Numbered from the stretch's first letter, positions 17,971-27,228 are shown. The stretch is DNA of 64,000 nt from an uncultured Candidatus Melainabacteria bacterium (GCA_934728585.1 CAKVDZ010000002.1:124001-188000), one strand, 5' to 3'. Translations and numbers: made by a program. The notes: generated by a model not told the origin, from the sequence alone.

Positions 17971-18762
17971 TTATAACCAATTACAAATATTATCTTTGCA
18001 AAGAACTTTGTTTAAATCCTCTAAGACGTCTTTTCTCGTAAGATTAAAAGTTAGAGGAGTTATTGAAATTTTATTTTGTCTAATTGCATGAATATCTGTA
18101 TTGTTTCGTTCTTTTTCTGTAGAAAGTTTACCTGCCATCCAGTAATAAGTATTACCGCGTGGATCAATACGTTTTTCGTAGTTATCAGTAAACATTCTAC
18201 CACCCATTTCAGTTACAGCAACGCCTGTTATATCTTCTTGTGGAATTCCAGGGATATTAATGTTTAAAACAGATTTTTCAGGGAAAGTAAAGTCCTGCAA
18301 TTTAGGAATTAAACTATCTACAAACTTTGCTGCAAATTTAAAATCTTCAAATTGAGGTTTGTAAGAATTTAGAGATACAGCAATACTTGGAATATTCATC
18401 ATAGCACCCTCAATAGCGCAACTTACAGTCCCAGAATAAATAATATCGTGCCCTAAGTTAGGACCGTGATTAATTCCAGAAATAACAATATCTGGTTTTT
18501 CAGAATCTGCAAGAATTGCACTTACACCTATTTTTACGCAATCCCCAGGGGTACCAGATACAGCCCAAGAACGTTTAGAACCATATTTAGGCTCAACCTC
18601 ATCAACTCTAAGAGGTGAATTTAAAGTTATAGAGTGTCCAGCAGCAGAACGTTCTCTGTCTGGAGCAATAATGTATACATCGTAGTTTTCAGATAATTTG
18701 CTGACTAAAGCTTTAATTCCATCAGCAAGAATACCATCGTCATTGGCAACTAAAATATTCAT
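17971..18762 (-). CDS. surE: 5'/3'-nucleotidase SurE
   Basis: SurE is a metal-dependent nucleoside monophosphate phosphatase. The metal-binding NDDG lies at residues 7-10 (MNILVANDDGILADGI). APDRERSAAGHSITL, the SGTPGDCVKIG loop and SGINHGPNLGHDIIYSGTVSCAIEG are all conserved. Length 263 is typical. A strong SD (AAGAAAGGTGG) precedes the ATG. It converges with fabF and has no operon partner on its strand. Confidence 0.96.
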   Translation of the reverse strand: MNILVANDDGILADGIKALVSKLSENYDVYIIAPDRERSAAGHSITLNSPLRVDEVEPKYGSKRSWAVSGTPGDCVKIGVSAILADSEKPDIVISGINHGPNLGHDIIYSGTVSCAIEGAMMNIPSIAVSLNSYKPQFEDFKFAAKFVDSLIPKLQDFTFPEKSVLNINIPGIPQEDITGVAVTEMGGRMFTDNYEKRIDPRGNTYYWMAGKLSTEKERNNTDIHAIRQNKISITPLTFNLTRKDVLEDLNKVLCKDNICNWL

Positions 18763-18862
18763 TTTACCACCTTTCTTAATAATTAGGTTACTTAAAAAAA
18801 GAGTAAAATCAATACTCTAGAGGGATATATTTGAAAAAAGTTAACATAAATAATTGAAAATA

Positions 18863-18890
18863 TTGCAAAAATAAATTTTCGGAGTACAAT
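18863..18890 (+). promoter_or_regulatory. Promoter of the tRNA-fMet gene
   Basis: TTGCAA (18863-18868) and TACAAT (18885-18890) are separated by 16 bases, 18 bases before the tRNA 5' end. Confidence 0.6.
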
Positions 18891-18908
18891 GAAGTTACAA
18901 AGAGTTAT

Positions 18909-18985
<77 letters not shown>

Positions 18986-18997
18986 TTTTCAACTAAT

Positions 18998-19029
18998 AGA
19001 CTTGAGATATTAAACCTCAAGTCTTTTTT
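18998..19029 (+). terminator. Terminator of tRNA-fMet
   Basis: AGACTTGAG (18998-19006) pairs with CTCAAGTCT (19016-19024) and is followed by a T-run, 13 bases after the tRNA. Confidence 0.85.
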
Positions 19030-19171
19030 ATGCCCTAATCTTTTGACATACAAAATTAAAATGTTAAAATAATTTCTCTTTATACATAAATTGAAAATGT
19101 CTGACACATAAAACGAGAAATTTTAATTTTGTTGTTTTTGATGGGAAAATTTCTCAAAATTAAATTTGATT

Positions 19172-19195
19172 AAAAAGGGGCAATCTTGCCCCTTT
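19172..19195 (-). terminator. Terminator of the cupin gene
   Basis: AAAGGGGCAA and TTGCCCCTTT form a 10-bp stem (19174-19183 with 19186-19195) directly after the cupin stop on the minus strand, followed on that strand by a T-run. Confidence 0.75.
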
Positions 19196-19200
19196 CAATT

Positions 19201-19575
19201 TTAGCACAATTCAGCGTCGCCAAGTCCAAATTGTTCTAAACTGTTTGATTTTGCTTGAGCACAAATATATTCCAAATCAGTTTTTGCTTCCATTGTTCTT
19301 ACGGCATTTGGAAGAACTTTTACGCAAGTTCCTTCTTTAACTTCAACAACTTCATTATCTAGAGTCATTGAACCTTCGCCTTTTAAGAAAATATAAACTT
19401 CTTCATTTTGTTTGTGCTTGTGATTGAATGGCAATTTTACTCCAGCGGGCATTGCACTAACTGAAATTTCACAACTTGTTAATCCTAACAAATCATGCAA
19501 AAACGCTTTGCCGTTTTCATAATTTTTGCCTACTTCACTAATTTTTCCGATTTCTTCTTTTTTAAAGTTTGCCAT
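19201..19575 (-). CDS. Small cupin-domain protein under MarR control
   Basis: The 124-residue protein has the two cupin motifs. The first is LPFNHKHKQNEEVYIFLKGEG, with metal-binding His and Glu, and the second is the CVKVLPNAVRTM region with the usual Pro but no clear His. It could be a sugar/metabolite isomerase or binding protein; the substrate is unknown. SD AAAGGAG precedes the ATG. A 14-base palindrome lies 17 bases upstream of the start, and the same palindrome precedes the adjacent marR gene. Regulation by that MarR protein is therefore likely. Confidence 0.82.
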   Translation of the reverse strand: MANFKKEEIGKISEVGKNYENGKAFLHDLLGLTSCEISVSAMPAGVKLPFNHKHKQNEEVYIFLKGEGSMTLDNEVVEVKEGTCVKVLPNAVRTMEAKTDLEYICAQAKSNSLEQFGLGDAELC

Positions 19576-19591
19576 AATGTTTTCTCCTTTT

Positions 19592-19605
19592 GTTAGACAT
19601 CTAAC
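19592..19605. promoter_or_regulatory. MarR operator, cupin-side copy
   Basis: GTTAGACATCTAAC has 6-bp inverted arms GTTAGA/TCTAAC. It is the exact reverse complement of the element at 20046-20059. It sits between the marR stop and the cupin start, overlapping where a cupin promoter would be. Confidence 0.7.
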
Positions 19606-19626
19606 TATTACTGTAAAATTTTTTGC

Positions 19627-20031
19627 TTACATTTTTTGCAAAAGTTCTTCTAAAAGTTTAACTTCATTTTCTGATAAATTTTTGTTTAACATTTTGTTTA
19701 AATTGTTTGAAATTTTTTCAAAAGTCGCTTTAAAGTTTTGACCTTTTTGAGTCAAAACAATATATGTACAACGATTATCTTTATCAGATGATTCTCTTTT
19801 TAAATACCCTAGTTTCTCTAGTTTATCAACCAAGACCGTAACTGTTGGTTTTGTTCTATGAATGCAATTCGCAATATCTTTCATCGTCATTTTACCGTTT
19901 TTGTAAAGACAAACAAGAATGTCACCATGACTTGGTACAAGTCCTTCTGCACCATTATTTTTTAATTCTTCAATAATAAAACGGTTTCCTTTTTCATGGA
20001 TTTTTGATATCAAAGATAATATTGCGCTCAT
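19627..20031 (-). CDS. MarR-family transcriptional regulator
   Basis: The 134-residue protein has a winged helix-turn-helix of the MarR type: MTMKDIANCIHRTKPTVTVLVDKLEKLGYLKR (quoted in parts as the recognition region TKPTVTVLVDKLEKLGYL), then the wing DKDNRCTYIVLTQKG. MarR dimers bind short palindromes and usually respond to small ligands. A 14-base palindrome lies 15 bases upstream of this ATG and again before the downstream cupin gene. This fits autorepression and control of the cupin. Confidence 0.9.
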   Translation of the reverse strand: MSAILSLISKIHEKGNRFIIEELKNNGAEGLVPSHGDILVCLYKNGKMTMKDIANCIHRTKPTVTVLVDKLEKLGYLKRESSDKDNRCTYIVLTQKGQNFKATFEKISNNLNKMLNKNLSENEVKLLEELLQKM

Positions 20032-20045
20032 ATAATTATATTATA

Positions 20046-20059
20046 GTTAGATGTCTAAC
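20046..20059. promoter_or_regulatory. MarR operator, autoregulatory copy
   Basis: GTTAGATGTCTAAC, identical on the opposite strand to 19592-19605, lies just upstream of the marR start codon. Confidence 0.7.
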
Positions 20060-20472
20060 TTTGTCAAGAAGTTTTTCTTTTTTGTATCAGAACATTACAT
20101 TTTTTGAAATAATATTTTTACTTTTTCTAAAATTTTATAAACGTCAAATAGCTTGTTTTAAATAGGTTTCCGACTACTGGGAATTTTTTAAATATTACAT
20201 TCTAAAATGTAATGGTTATTATCCATTTTTATCCTTTAAAATCTTCAAAAAACAAGCGAGTTTGAGGCTGAAATGCAGATTATTAAAAGAAAAAAGGATA
20301 ATTCCAAGGATAAGAAAAGGATAAATCGGATAATTTCTATATTACATTTCTTTAGACATGGAAGTGGCAATAAACCCCAACAAAACTAACACTTTCCTTA
20401 ATATCTTAACTTTACATATTTATAAATCTATCCTTCTCTTTATAGTAATGTCGTAGAAACTGGAGTTTTAAA
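20060..20472. other. Gene-free stretch with a hairpin and repeated GGATAA/TTATCC
   Basis: No credible ORF is present. ATTACATT/AATGTAAT forms a hairpin at 20194-20213, and ATTACATTT recurs nearby. GGATAA occurs four times between 20296 and 20334 at 9-12 base steps, with TTATCC upstream near 20217 and 20230. These could be protein-binding sites, but AT-rich chance is possible. Confidence 0.4.
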
Positions 20473-21248
20473 ATGCCTTTAATTTGTTTACCAATTTGTG
20501 GCTTTTTATAGGTTTAATTATTATTGCACTCGGCGGAGGAGGCGGAGGCTTTTATGTTGGAGTTTTAACCGCTATTTTTAACGTTCCGCCAGCAATTGCT
20601 GCATCTACATCTCTAGCAACTATTATCCCAACAACGACCATATGTATGTTTAGCCATTGGAAAGCTGGTAATATTAATTTTAAAATAGGTACAGTAATGA
20701 TGATTAGCGCAATAATCGGTGCAATCATTGGTTCTTTGTGTTCAGATTTTGTACCTGAAAAATTATATAACAAGATAACTGGTTGACTTCTTTTAATCCT
20801 AGTTTTTCAAATGTTACACGGATACATCAAGCAAAAACATAAAAACAAAGAAAATGCAAACACTGTAAATGATACATACCGTTTTTTAGATTTTTGTAAA
20901 GCTCTATTTTACGGATTACTTGGCGGAGCTATGTCTGGACTTGTTGGAATAAGTGGAACAGCACCAATTGTTGCGGGACTTATCGTTTTAGGTTGCAGTG
21001 TCCTCGAAATTGTTGGCACATCTGTTTATGTTTTAGTTGGGATTTCTACAATTGGATTTTTAATGCATCTTGGTCTTGGAAATGTTAGCTGGAAATTAGT
21101 TTTGCTATTAGCTCTAGGCACATCAACAGGTGCGTTTTTTGCACCATTTGTGTTGGCTAAATTCAGTAAAGAGCAATTAGAAAAAGTCCTTCCGCCAATA
21201 ATAATCGCAATTACTGCAATTATGGGATTTGCAGTTTTTATAAAATAA
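20473..21248 (+). pseudogene. TauE/SafE-family sulfite exporter, interrupted
   Basis: The hydrophobic segments GGGGGGFYVGVLTAIFNVPP and ASTSLATIIPTTTICMFSHW, and the second half GGAMSGLVGISGTAPIVAGL, match the TauE/SafE membrane permease family. Two lesions are visible. The ATG at 20473 with a good SD (CTGGAG) is out of frame with the body, which would otherwise need a TTG at 20484 without SD. An in-frame TGA at 20784-20786 splits the protein after KITG; the same frame continues with LLLILVFQ. The TGA could derive from TGG (Trp). Expression of a full-length transporter is unlikely unless TGA is read through. Confidence 0.75.
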
Positions 21249-21431
21249 TTATCCCTCATACTCAACTGTCGAGTTAACTTCATGGTATATTGCAACACCC
21301 TAAATTTACTTCTTTCTACTAATCTAAGACATTGGCTAATTTTTATTTTTACTAATTCTTTTCTATATTATTTTTACTACATTTAAGATGTTAGTATTGT
21401 AATAACGTCTTAATTAATTCAAAATTAATTA

Positions 21432-21461
21432 TTGACAATAAGTAATACTCTATTAGATAAT
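21432..21461 (+). promoter_or_regulatory. Promoter of trpS
   Basis: A perfect TTGACA (21432-21437) and GATAAT (21456-21461) are separated by 18 bases, 24 bases before the start codon. Confidence 0.65.
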
Positions 21462-21484
21462 TAGAATGTAGAAAGGCTGGAATT

Positions 21485-22531
21485 ATGGCAAAAATTATTT
21501 TAACAGGTGATAGACCAACAGGAAAACTTCATATTGGACACTATGTAGGTTCTTTGAGAGAACGTGTTAGATTGCAAAACGAAGGTAATTTTGACAAGAT
21601 TAACATTATGATAGCTGACGCGCAAGCGCTTACAGACAATGCTGAAAACCCACAAAAAGTTAGAGATAACATTATTGAGGTCGCTCTTGATTATTTGGCT
21701 TGTGGAATTGATCCTGAAAAATCAACGATTTTAATCCAGTCAATGATTCCAGAACTTACTGAATTGACTTTTTATTATATGAATCTTGTAACAGTTGCAA
21801 GAGCACAAAGAAATCCAACAGTAAAAACTGAAATCAAAATGAGAAATTTTGAAAACAATATTCCAGTAGGCTTTTTGGCATACCCAATTAGCCAAGCTGC
21901 AGATATTACTGCATTTGGCGCGACAACAGTTCCTGCGGGCGAAGACCAAAAACCAATGCTAGAACAATGTAGAGAAATTGTTCACAAATTCAATACACTT
22001 TATGGTGAAACACTTGTTGAACCTGAAATTATGTTACCTAAGAATAATGCTTGTTTACGTCTTCCAGGGTTAGACGGTAAAGCAAAAATGAGTAAATCTT
22101 TGGGCAACTGCATCTACTTATCAGATGAGCCAGAAGAAATCAAAAAGAAAATTATGTCTATGTTCACTGATCCTAATCACTTGAAAGTTGAAGATCCAGG
22201 GGAAACGGACAACAACCCTGTATTCATCTATCTTGACGCATTCTGTAAAGATGAATATTTTGCAGAATTTTTACCTGAATATAACAACCTTGATGAACTA
22301 AAAGCTCACTATCAAAGAGGCGGTTTAGGTGATGTTAAGGTTAAAAAATTCCTAAATAACGTTATACAAACAGAACTTACTCCAATTAGAGAACGCAGAA
22401 AATTGTGGGAAGCTCGAAAACCTGAAGTATACGAAATTTTAAAACAAGGTACTGCAGAAGCTAAAAAAGTTGCAGAGAAAACCTTATATAACGTTCGTAA
22501 TGCAATGAAAATCAATTATTTTGACAATTAA
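21485..22531 (+). CDS. trpS: Tryptophanyl-tRNA synthetase
   Basis: TrpRS charges tRNA-Trp. The class I HIGH-type signature is GDRPTGKLHIGHYVGSL near residue 10-25, and the KMSKS loop occurs as GKAKMSKSLGNCIYL. The LPGLDG segment, AYPISQAADI and the VPAGEDQKPMLEQCR block are typical. Length is 348 residues. SD AAAGG precedes the ATG and a consensus promoter lies directly upstream. It appears monocistronic, with an inverted repeat after the stop. Confidence 0.96.
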   Translation: MAKIILTGDRPTGKLHIGHYVGSLRERVRLQNEGNFDKINIMIADAQALTDNAENPQKVRDNIIEVALDYLACGIDPEKSTILIQSMIPELTELTFYYMNLVTVARAQRNPTVKTEIKMRNFENNIPVGFLAYPISQAADITAFGATTVPAGEDQKPMLEQCREIVHKFNTLYGETLVEPEIMLPKNNACLRLPGLDGKAKMSKSLGNCIYLSDEPEEIKKKIMSMFTDPNHLKVEDPGETDNNPVFIYLDAFCKDEYFAEFLPEYNNLDELKAHYQRGGLGDVKVKKFLNNVIQTELTPIRERRKLWEARKPEVYEILKQGTAEAKKVAEKTLYNVRNAMKINYFDN

Positions 22532-22562
22532 TTTGTCTATTAATATTTGTTAATAATCCAGT

Positions 22563-22594
22563 AGCACAGGTAAAATTTTGACTTTATCTGTGCT
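22563..22594 (+). promoter_or_regulatory. Inverted repeat between trpS and the DUF1284 gene
   Basis: AGCACAG (22563-22569) and CTGTGCT (22588-22594) are exact inverted arms that extend to 12 pairs with one wobble. It lies 31 bases after trpS and 27 before the next ATG, so it may be a weak terminator or an operator. Confidence 0.4.
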
Positions 22595-22621
22595 ATATTA
22601 TATTTATTGGAAGAAGGAATT

Positions 22622-23104
22622 ATGGAAATAGGATTAAGACCCCATCACTTTTTATGTTTACCTGGGTATAAAGGTTACAACTACAACGCAGCTCAAAAGA
22701 CAAGCTGGGATATAATATCAAAACAGTTACGTGACAACCCTGATACTGATATTGTCATATTAAGTGGCAAGGATGATTTGTGCAAAAAATGTCCTAATGA
22801 CGGCACAGGCACTGCAATCTGCAGAGATAATTCAGTAAATCAATTAGATGAAAAAGTTAAAAATTTAATTGGCGTTGTTACTGGTCAAAAGTATAAATTT
22901 AGCGAAATTATGCGTCGTATGGCTTGGGTTATGACTCCAGAAGTACACAAAGAGCTATGCTCAACTTGCACTTGGTGGAGAAAAGGTTTGTGCCACGACA
23001 CATTTGAACGCAAAAACATGGCCCCATTCTTGTCTGTAACTTCAAGCGGAAAAATAGATCCATCAACTATAACTTACGTTCCACCTACAAGAAAAGCTGC
23101 TTAA
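22622..23104 (+). CDS. DUF1284 domain protein
   Basis: The 160-residue product begins MEIGLRPHHFLCLPGYKGYN, matching the RPHHLLC start of DUF1284. A Cys-rich segment DLCKKCPNDGTGTAIC follows, with a second set CSTCTWWRKGLC, suggesting an iron-sulfur or zinc site. The family has no established function. The ATG at 22622 is preceded by AGAAGGA; the TTG at 22607 would overlap that SD and is less likely. Confidence 0.8.
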   Translation: MEIGLRPHHFLCLPGYKGYNYNAAQKTSWDIISKQLRDNPDTDIVILSGKDDLCKKCPNDGTGTAICRDNSVNQLDEKVKNLIGVVTGQKYKFSEIMRRMAWVMTPEVHKELCSTCTWWRKGLCHDTFERKNMAPFLSVTSSGKIDPSTITYVPPTRKAA

Positions 23105-23116
23105 TAAAATATTAAA

Positions 23117-24601
23117 TTAACCTTTATAATTTTCTAGTTTATCGTTAATATAAGCAATTGTACGTGGGTAGAATTGTTGTAAATATTGAACTCTAGGTGC
23201 AAGATAATCTTCTGTTGTATAAGAATCTCTTAGTGCATTTACTTCGGCTACAACTTCTTCAAGTCCGCCCCATTTTTTACCAGTGTAATGGCTTTCTTGA
23301 TTTGTAAAGTATTCAATATACTCTCTTTGCGCGTTAGGATAAGCTTTATTGAAAGCTTCTTTTTCTTCTGTATAAATCTTTCTTAATTTACCATCTGTAC
23401 TAATGCTTTTCCAGTTATTTAAAATAATGTTTGATTTTTTATAATCAACAGCATGACCTGTTTCATGAAGAACAGAGAAAACATCATCAATAGTATCAAT
23501 TTGTTTAACATCTTGTTTCATCAAGCAATCAGAAGTTTTTTCGACACCGTTTAAAACTTTAACTGTATCAGCCAAAGCTAATAATTGCTCAGCAGGCAAT
23601 TTGCTCAACAAATCTCTCATTTTTTCTTTATCACCGTCTAATTTTAAACCCTTTGAAAAGAAACTTTTAGGATTTAGTGGAATAACTGTTTCTTTATTAC
23701 CTTTTTCTTGAATAGTTATTCTATCATCTTCCATAGTAACTTCATAAACTTTGTCACCACTTGTTGAAATAACTTTATTTTTGCCAACACGTTCCATGGT
23801 TTTGTTCAAATTCATAAGAACTTTGCCATTTTTATCTGTAATTTTATATTCTAAAAGTTTATTACCTTTTTCGTCTTGTTCAAGTCTATACTGAGTTCTT
23901 GTACCGTCTAAAGAAGTCATATCTTTTTTGATACAATCCATGTTATCGAATTTTTTATATTTATGAACATCAGAAATCACTTTTTCTGTTCCGTCTGGAT
24001 AAACATATTTTTGGTTATACGCACCAGAAACAGGAGAAAGAGTCATCATTTCTTTTCTTAAAAGTTCACCATTTTTATCTTTGACAATTTTAACTTCATT
24101 TGTCAAAGATAATCTACCATTTTCGTATTCTTCGCGTGATTTAGTTGTTGTATTATTTCTATAATCTACACTCTTTTTAATAGTATAAAGTTTTTTTGTA
24201 TCTTTTGATAGAGATACTTTCACATCTTCTTCTGCAATTTTATTCAACTGTTTATCATAAAATTCAGCATGTTTTTCATCGTTATCTAATTCAATTTGCA
24301 AGCTATAAGTATCTTTTGGTGAGAATTTATCTGGGCCAAAATCTAAAGAAACAATTCTTTTGCCATATTTTTGTCTTGCATTATTTTCAATAGCATCAAT
24401 CTTTTTGCTTTTTTCGCCAACAAAATCAAACAAACCTCTAAAAGCTACATTTGTTGAAGCGTAAGTTTTAATTGGATTTGAAACATCAGTATTTTTTTGA
24501 AAAGCATCACTAGCCAAAGTTGCTAACTTGTACTGTGTAACTGGTTTTTCAAGTTTTTTTTGAACGAATTTTATATTTGAATTTACAGAATTAATTAACA
24601 T
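23117..24601 (-). CDS. Zincin-type metallopeptidase-like protein with MLINSVNS N-terminus
   Basis: The 494-residue protein ends in a domain with HETGHAVD (about residue 378) and a downstream GGLEEVVAEVNAL (about 445). That is an HExxH plus Glu arrangement as in gluzincins such as the lethal-factor-like peptidases. Before it lie about 300 residues of beta-rich, repeat-like text (KNGELLRKEMM, DGTEKVISDV, NGKVLMNLNK) resembling wrap-type repeats. No signal peptide is visible. The N-terminus (MLINSVNSN, then NVAFRGLF at 51-58) parallels that of the edge protein at 1-1510. Export route and target are unknown; the family assignment rests on the zinc motif. Confidence 0.65.
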   Translation of the reverse strand: MLINSVNSNIKFVQKKLEKPVTQYKLATLASDAFQKNTDVSNPIKTYASTNVAFRGLFDFVGEKSKKIDAIENNARQKYGKRIVSLDFGPDKFSPKDTYSLQIELDNDEKHAEFYDKQLNKIAEEDVKVSLSKDTKKLYTIKKSVDYRNNTTTKSREEYENGRLSLTNEVKIVKDKNGELLRKEMMTLSPVSGAYNQKYVYPDGTEKVISDVHKYKKFDNMDCIKKDMTSLDGTRTQYRLEQDEKGNKLLEYKITDKNGKVLMNLNKTMERVGKNKVISTSGDKVYEVTMEDDRITIQEKGNKETVIPLNPKSFFSKGLKLDGDKEKMRDLLSKLPAEQLLALADTVKVLNGVEKTSDCLMKQDVKQIDTIDDVFSVLHETGHAVDYKKSNIILNNWKSISTDGKLRKIYTEEKEAFNKAYPNAQREYIEYFTNQESHYTGKKWGGLEEVVAEVNALRDSYTTEDYLAPRVQYLQQFYPRTIAYINDKLENYKG

Positions 24602-24680
24602 GAAAATATCTTACCCTATACCATGTTAAAGTAAGATAACATCATTTAATTGACTATATTAAGCTAATTATTACAAAAAT

Positions 24681-25193
24681 TTAATCAACAGAAGAAGCAT
24701 AATCAAATTCTTTAATATTATCTTCAATCAAATATGGCATTTCTTCGTGCACATCAATATTTTCCGCAATTTTCTCTGCTGGTAATTTTAAATATGTAGT
24801 TGTTGCTTCCGCATATACAGTACCGTCAGCATCAATAATTTTAGAAAAAGTTTTAAACATTCTTGATTTATCTAAAATTACATACCCTTGTCCAAATAAA
24901 TTTTGTTCATATGGCACAGGTTTTCGGTATTTTAATTCCATAGAAGTTGTTACACCAAGTGTATAATCACCATTCACCCAATATGCGCGACAAGCCAATT
25001 CATCAAGCATAGTTGCAATCAAACCTCCATGCACTCTTTGCGGAAAACTTTGATGAAAATCTTTGTAAATTACTGGCGTAATCACACTACCATCTTCCAT
25101 ATTATAAAATTGCGACTTAAACCCTTGTGGATTATCCATACCACAAATAAAGCACATTCTTGAATTTTTTTGTTTGTTTAATACTTTTACCAT
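24681..25193 (-). CDS. Hotdog-fold thioesterase (PaaI-like)
   Basis: The 170-residue protein shows the hotdog helix motif RVHGGLIATMLDELACRAYW and the strand TTSMELKYRKPVPY. An N-terminal CFICGMDNPQGF precedes it, as in many PaaI/THEM-like thioesterases. It probably hydrolyses an acyl-CoA or aryl-CoA; the substrate is not evident. It lies 12 bases downstream of the MATE transporter gene on the same strand, so the two are likely cotranscribed. Confidence 0.8.
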   Translation of the reverse strand: MVKVLNKQKNSRMCFICGMDNPQGFKSQFYNMEDGSVITPVIYKDFHQSFPQRVHGGLIATMLDELACRAYWVNGDYTLGVTTSMELKYRKPVPYEQNLFGQGYVILDKSRMFKTFSKIIDADGTVYAEATTTYLKLPAEKIAENIDVHEEMPYLIEDNIKEFDYASSVD

Positions 25194-25205
25194 ACTTATT
25201 CCAAT

Positions 25206-26558
25206 CTATTCTTTAATTTTTCTTCTATTTTTTAAAATTTTCAATAAACTTATTTTATATCCGCTAAATAAAACCACAGTCGCACCAAACCAAGCGGCTG
25301 GAGTCGCAAAACAAATACCTAAAAATCCAAATTTAAAACCAAATACAAAAGCAAAAACAGCTCGCATAATAAGTTCTGTAGTACCTGAAATCAACGGCAC
25401 AACAACTTGTCCCATACCTTGCAAAACATTTCTGTAAAGTAATAACAGACCCAAGAAAATGAAAAATACCATAATAATATGCAAATACATTGTTCCAAGT
25501 CTTATAACCTCGTCATTAGGTTCACTCATAAACATCTGAATTAAATTTTGCGAGAAGAATGTTAAAACTAAAATTGCAACTACAGTTACTGTTATAACGA
25601 TACCCAAGGCTGATTTTGCACCCTGTTTAATTCTAGACATTTTATTCGCACCAAAATTTTGAGCTGTATAAGTTGCCATTGTTGCACCAAGAGCTACAAA
25701 AACTTGTGAAAATATTTGATCAACTCTCATCGCTGTTGTATAAGCTGCAACTGCAATTGAGCCTAAACCGTTTAAAACATATTGAAGCGCCAATATACCA
25801 AGTGTTAAAATTGACATTTGAAATCCCATAGGGACACCTATTCTCAAATGTTCCAGCATAAAGTCTTTATCAATTTTCCAATCACTTTTTTGTAAATGTA
25901 AAATCGGAAATTTCCAAAACATAAAGCTTACGCATAGAATAGTTGCAACAAATTGTGCTAAAACAGTTGCACAACCAGCACCCGCAACACCCATTTTGAA
26001 TTTAACAACAAACAACAATGCCAAAAAGACATTTAAAATTGATGAAAAAATCAAAAAATAAAGTGGAGTTTTGCTATCGCCTAACGCTCTGATAACGTTT
26101 GATGACAAATTATAAAACACTGTCGCAAAAATACCTGCAAACATTATAAACAAATAAACATTTGCCATATCTATAATATCTGCTGGAGTTCTCAAAAATG
26201 CCAACATTTGATATGTAAATGGGGTTGAAAGCAAAGTCATAACAATCATCAAGCCACCTGACAGATAAACAGATGTCGTAAATGACTTTCTAACCATATC
26301 ATAATCTCTAGCACCAAATCTTTGAGCTAAAACAACTGTAAAACCTTGTGTAGACGCAAATATAAAACTTATCACAAAAAATATCAAAGGTGCAGTCGTA
26401 CCAACCGCAGCAAGCGCTTTGATACCTACATATCTTCCAACAATTACCGCGTCAGCAAAGTTATACAATTGCTGAAAGAGATTTCCAATAAATATCGGAA
26501 ACATAAATTCTAATATTAATTTTAAGGGGTGTCCACTCGTTAGCTCTTTAGTTGCCAT
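25206..26558 (-). CDS. MATE-family multidrug/organic cation antiporter
   Basis: The 450-residue protein has about twelve membrane helices in two homologous halves. Conserved MATE segments are FPIFIGNLFQQLYNFADAVI at the N-terminus, VGRYVGIKALAAVG, and in the second half AAYTTAMRVDQIFSQVFVAL. MATE exporters use Na+ or H+ gradients to expel cationic drugs or metabolites. The start ATG at 26558 is the first in frame. The downstream thioesterase gene is probably in the same transcript. A bidirectional terminator lies upstream of the start, separating it from the gene at 26662. Confidence 0.92.
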   Translation of the reverse strand: MATKELTSGHPLKLILEFMFPIFIGNLFQQLYNFADAVIVGRYVGIKALAAVGTTAPLIFFVISFIFASTQGFTVVLAQRFGARDYDMVRKSFTTSVYLSGGLMIVMTLLSTPFTYQMLAFLRTPADIIDMANVYLFIMFAGIFATVFYNLSSNVIRALGDSKTPLYFLIFSSILNVFLALLFVVKFKMGVAGAGCATVLAQFVATILCVSFMFWKFPILHLQKSDWKIDKDFMLEHLRIGVPMGFQMSILTLGILALQYVLNGLGSIAVAAYTTAMRVDQIFSQVFVALGATMATYTAQNFGANKMSRIKQGAKSALGIVITVTVVAILVLTFFSQNLIQMFMSEPNDEVIRLGTMYLHIIMVFFIFLGLLLLYRNVLQGMGQVVVPLISGTTELIMRAVFAFVFGFKFGFLGICFATPAAWFGATVVLFSGYKISLLKILKNRRKIKE

Positions 26559-26603
26559 ACTTCAAAACCTCGATTAATATATTAGCACAAAACAAAAAAT
26601 ATT

Positions 26604-26653
26604 AAAAAAGAGGCGCAGAGCACAACAATTTTTATGCTCTGCGCCTCTTTTTT
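26604..26653. terminator. Strong bidirectional terminator
   Basis: A 19-bp perfect stem (26604-26622 with 26635-26653), core GAGGCGCAGAGCA, is flanked by A6 and T6. It ends the minus-strand gene at 26662-27228. Confidence 0.85.
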
Positions 26654-26661
26654 AATTCTAA

Positions 26662-27228
26662 TTAAACAGTATATTCTGTACTTGTCGGATTATTCAATTC
26701 TGCAATTATATTTGTCAATTTTGCAATTTCTTCGTCATTATCTTCTTCTTCGTTTTTGTCTATTAATTCAGCAAGATAATCTTTCACTTGCTGAATTTCA
26801 AGAGGAGCATCTTTATCTCCGTTTAATTTTTCAGCCAATTCATCTAAATATTTTTTAGATTTTTCTTGTAAATCTTTATAAAATTTTTCATTTTCAGACT
26901 CATCGTTACTACTTATTATTATATTTGCAAATAAATATGCGCCTTTGTCGTAATCTTCAATTGTGATATTTTCAGTATCCTTGCCAAAGACTGTATCCCA
27001 AGCACTATCAAATTGTTTATATGCGTTTAGCAATTTATCAGAAATTTTAACTTCTTTATTGTCAGCTTTTTCAATGTAATCTTGAAGTTGCTTACGGTTA
27101 ATAGTTTTTCCATCTCCACCAATTGCAACAGAAATTGACGCAAAGATTTCCTGCTTTTCAATCTTTTTCGTTGCCGAGCCATATTTATACATATTTAACA
27201 TCAATCCTGATGATATACCTAAAACCAT
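26662..27228 (-). CDS. Acidic protein of unknown function
   Basis: The 188-residue product is not recognised. A mildly hydrophobic N-terminus (MVLGISSGLMLNMYKYG) is too short for a clear signal peptide. A segment GGDGKTINRKQLQDYI resembles an EF-hand loop and following helix but lacks several calcium ligands. The C-terminal third is very acidic (NEEEDNDEEI). SD AAAGGA lies 8 bases before the ATG. It is bounded downstream by a strong terminator, so it is monocistronic. Confidence 0.65.
   Translation of the reverse strand: MVLGISSGLMLNMYKYGSATKKIEKQEIFASISVAIGGDGKTINRKQLQDYIEKADNKEVKISDKLLNAYKQFDSAWDTVFGKDTENITIEDYDKGAYLFANIIISSNDESENEKFYKDLQEKSKKYLDELAEKLNGDKDAPLEIQQVKDYLAELIDKNEEEDNDEEIAKLTNIIAELNNPTSTEYTV

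Noticed and set aside
20296..20334. GGATAA cluster as replication-origin iterons
   Set aside because: Irregular spacing, AT-rich context and no initiator gene next to it; the TTATCC sites do not match DnaA boxes.
26662..27228. EF-hand calcium-binding protein
   Set aside because: The GGDGKTINRKQL segment lacks several calcium ligands, so I left the function open.
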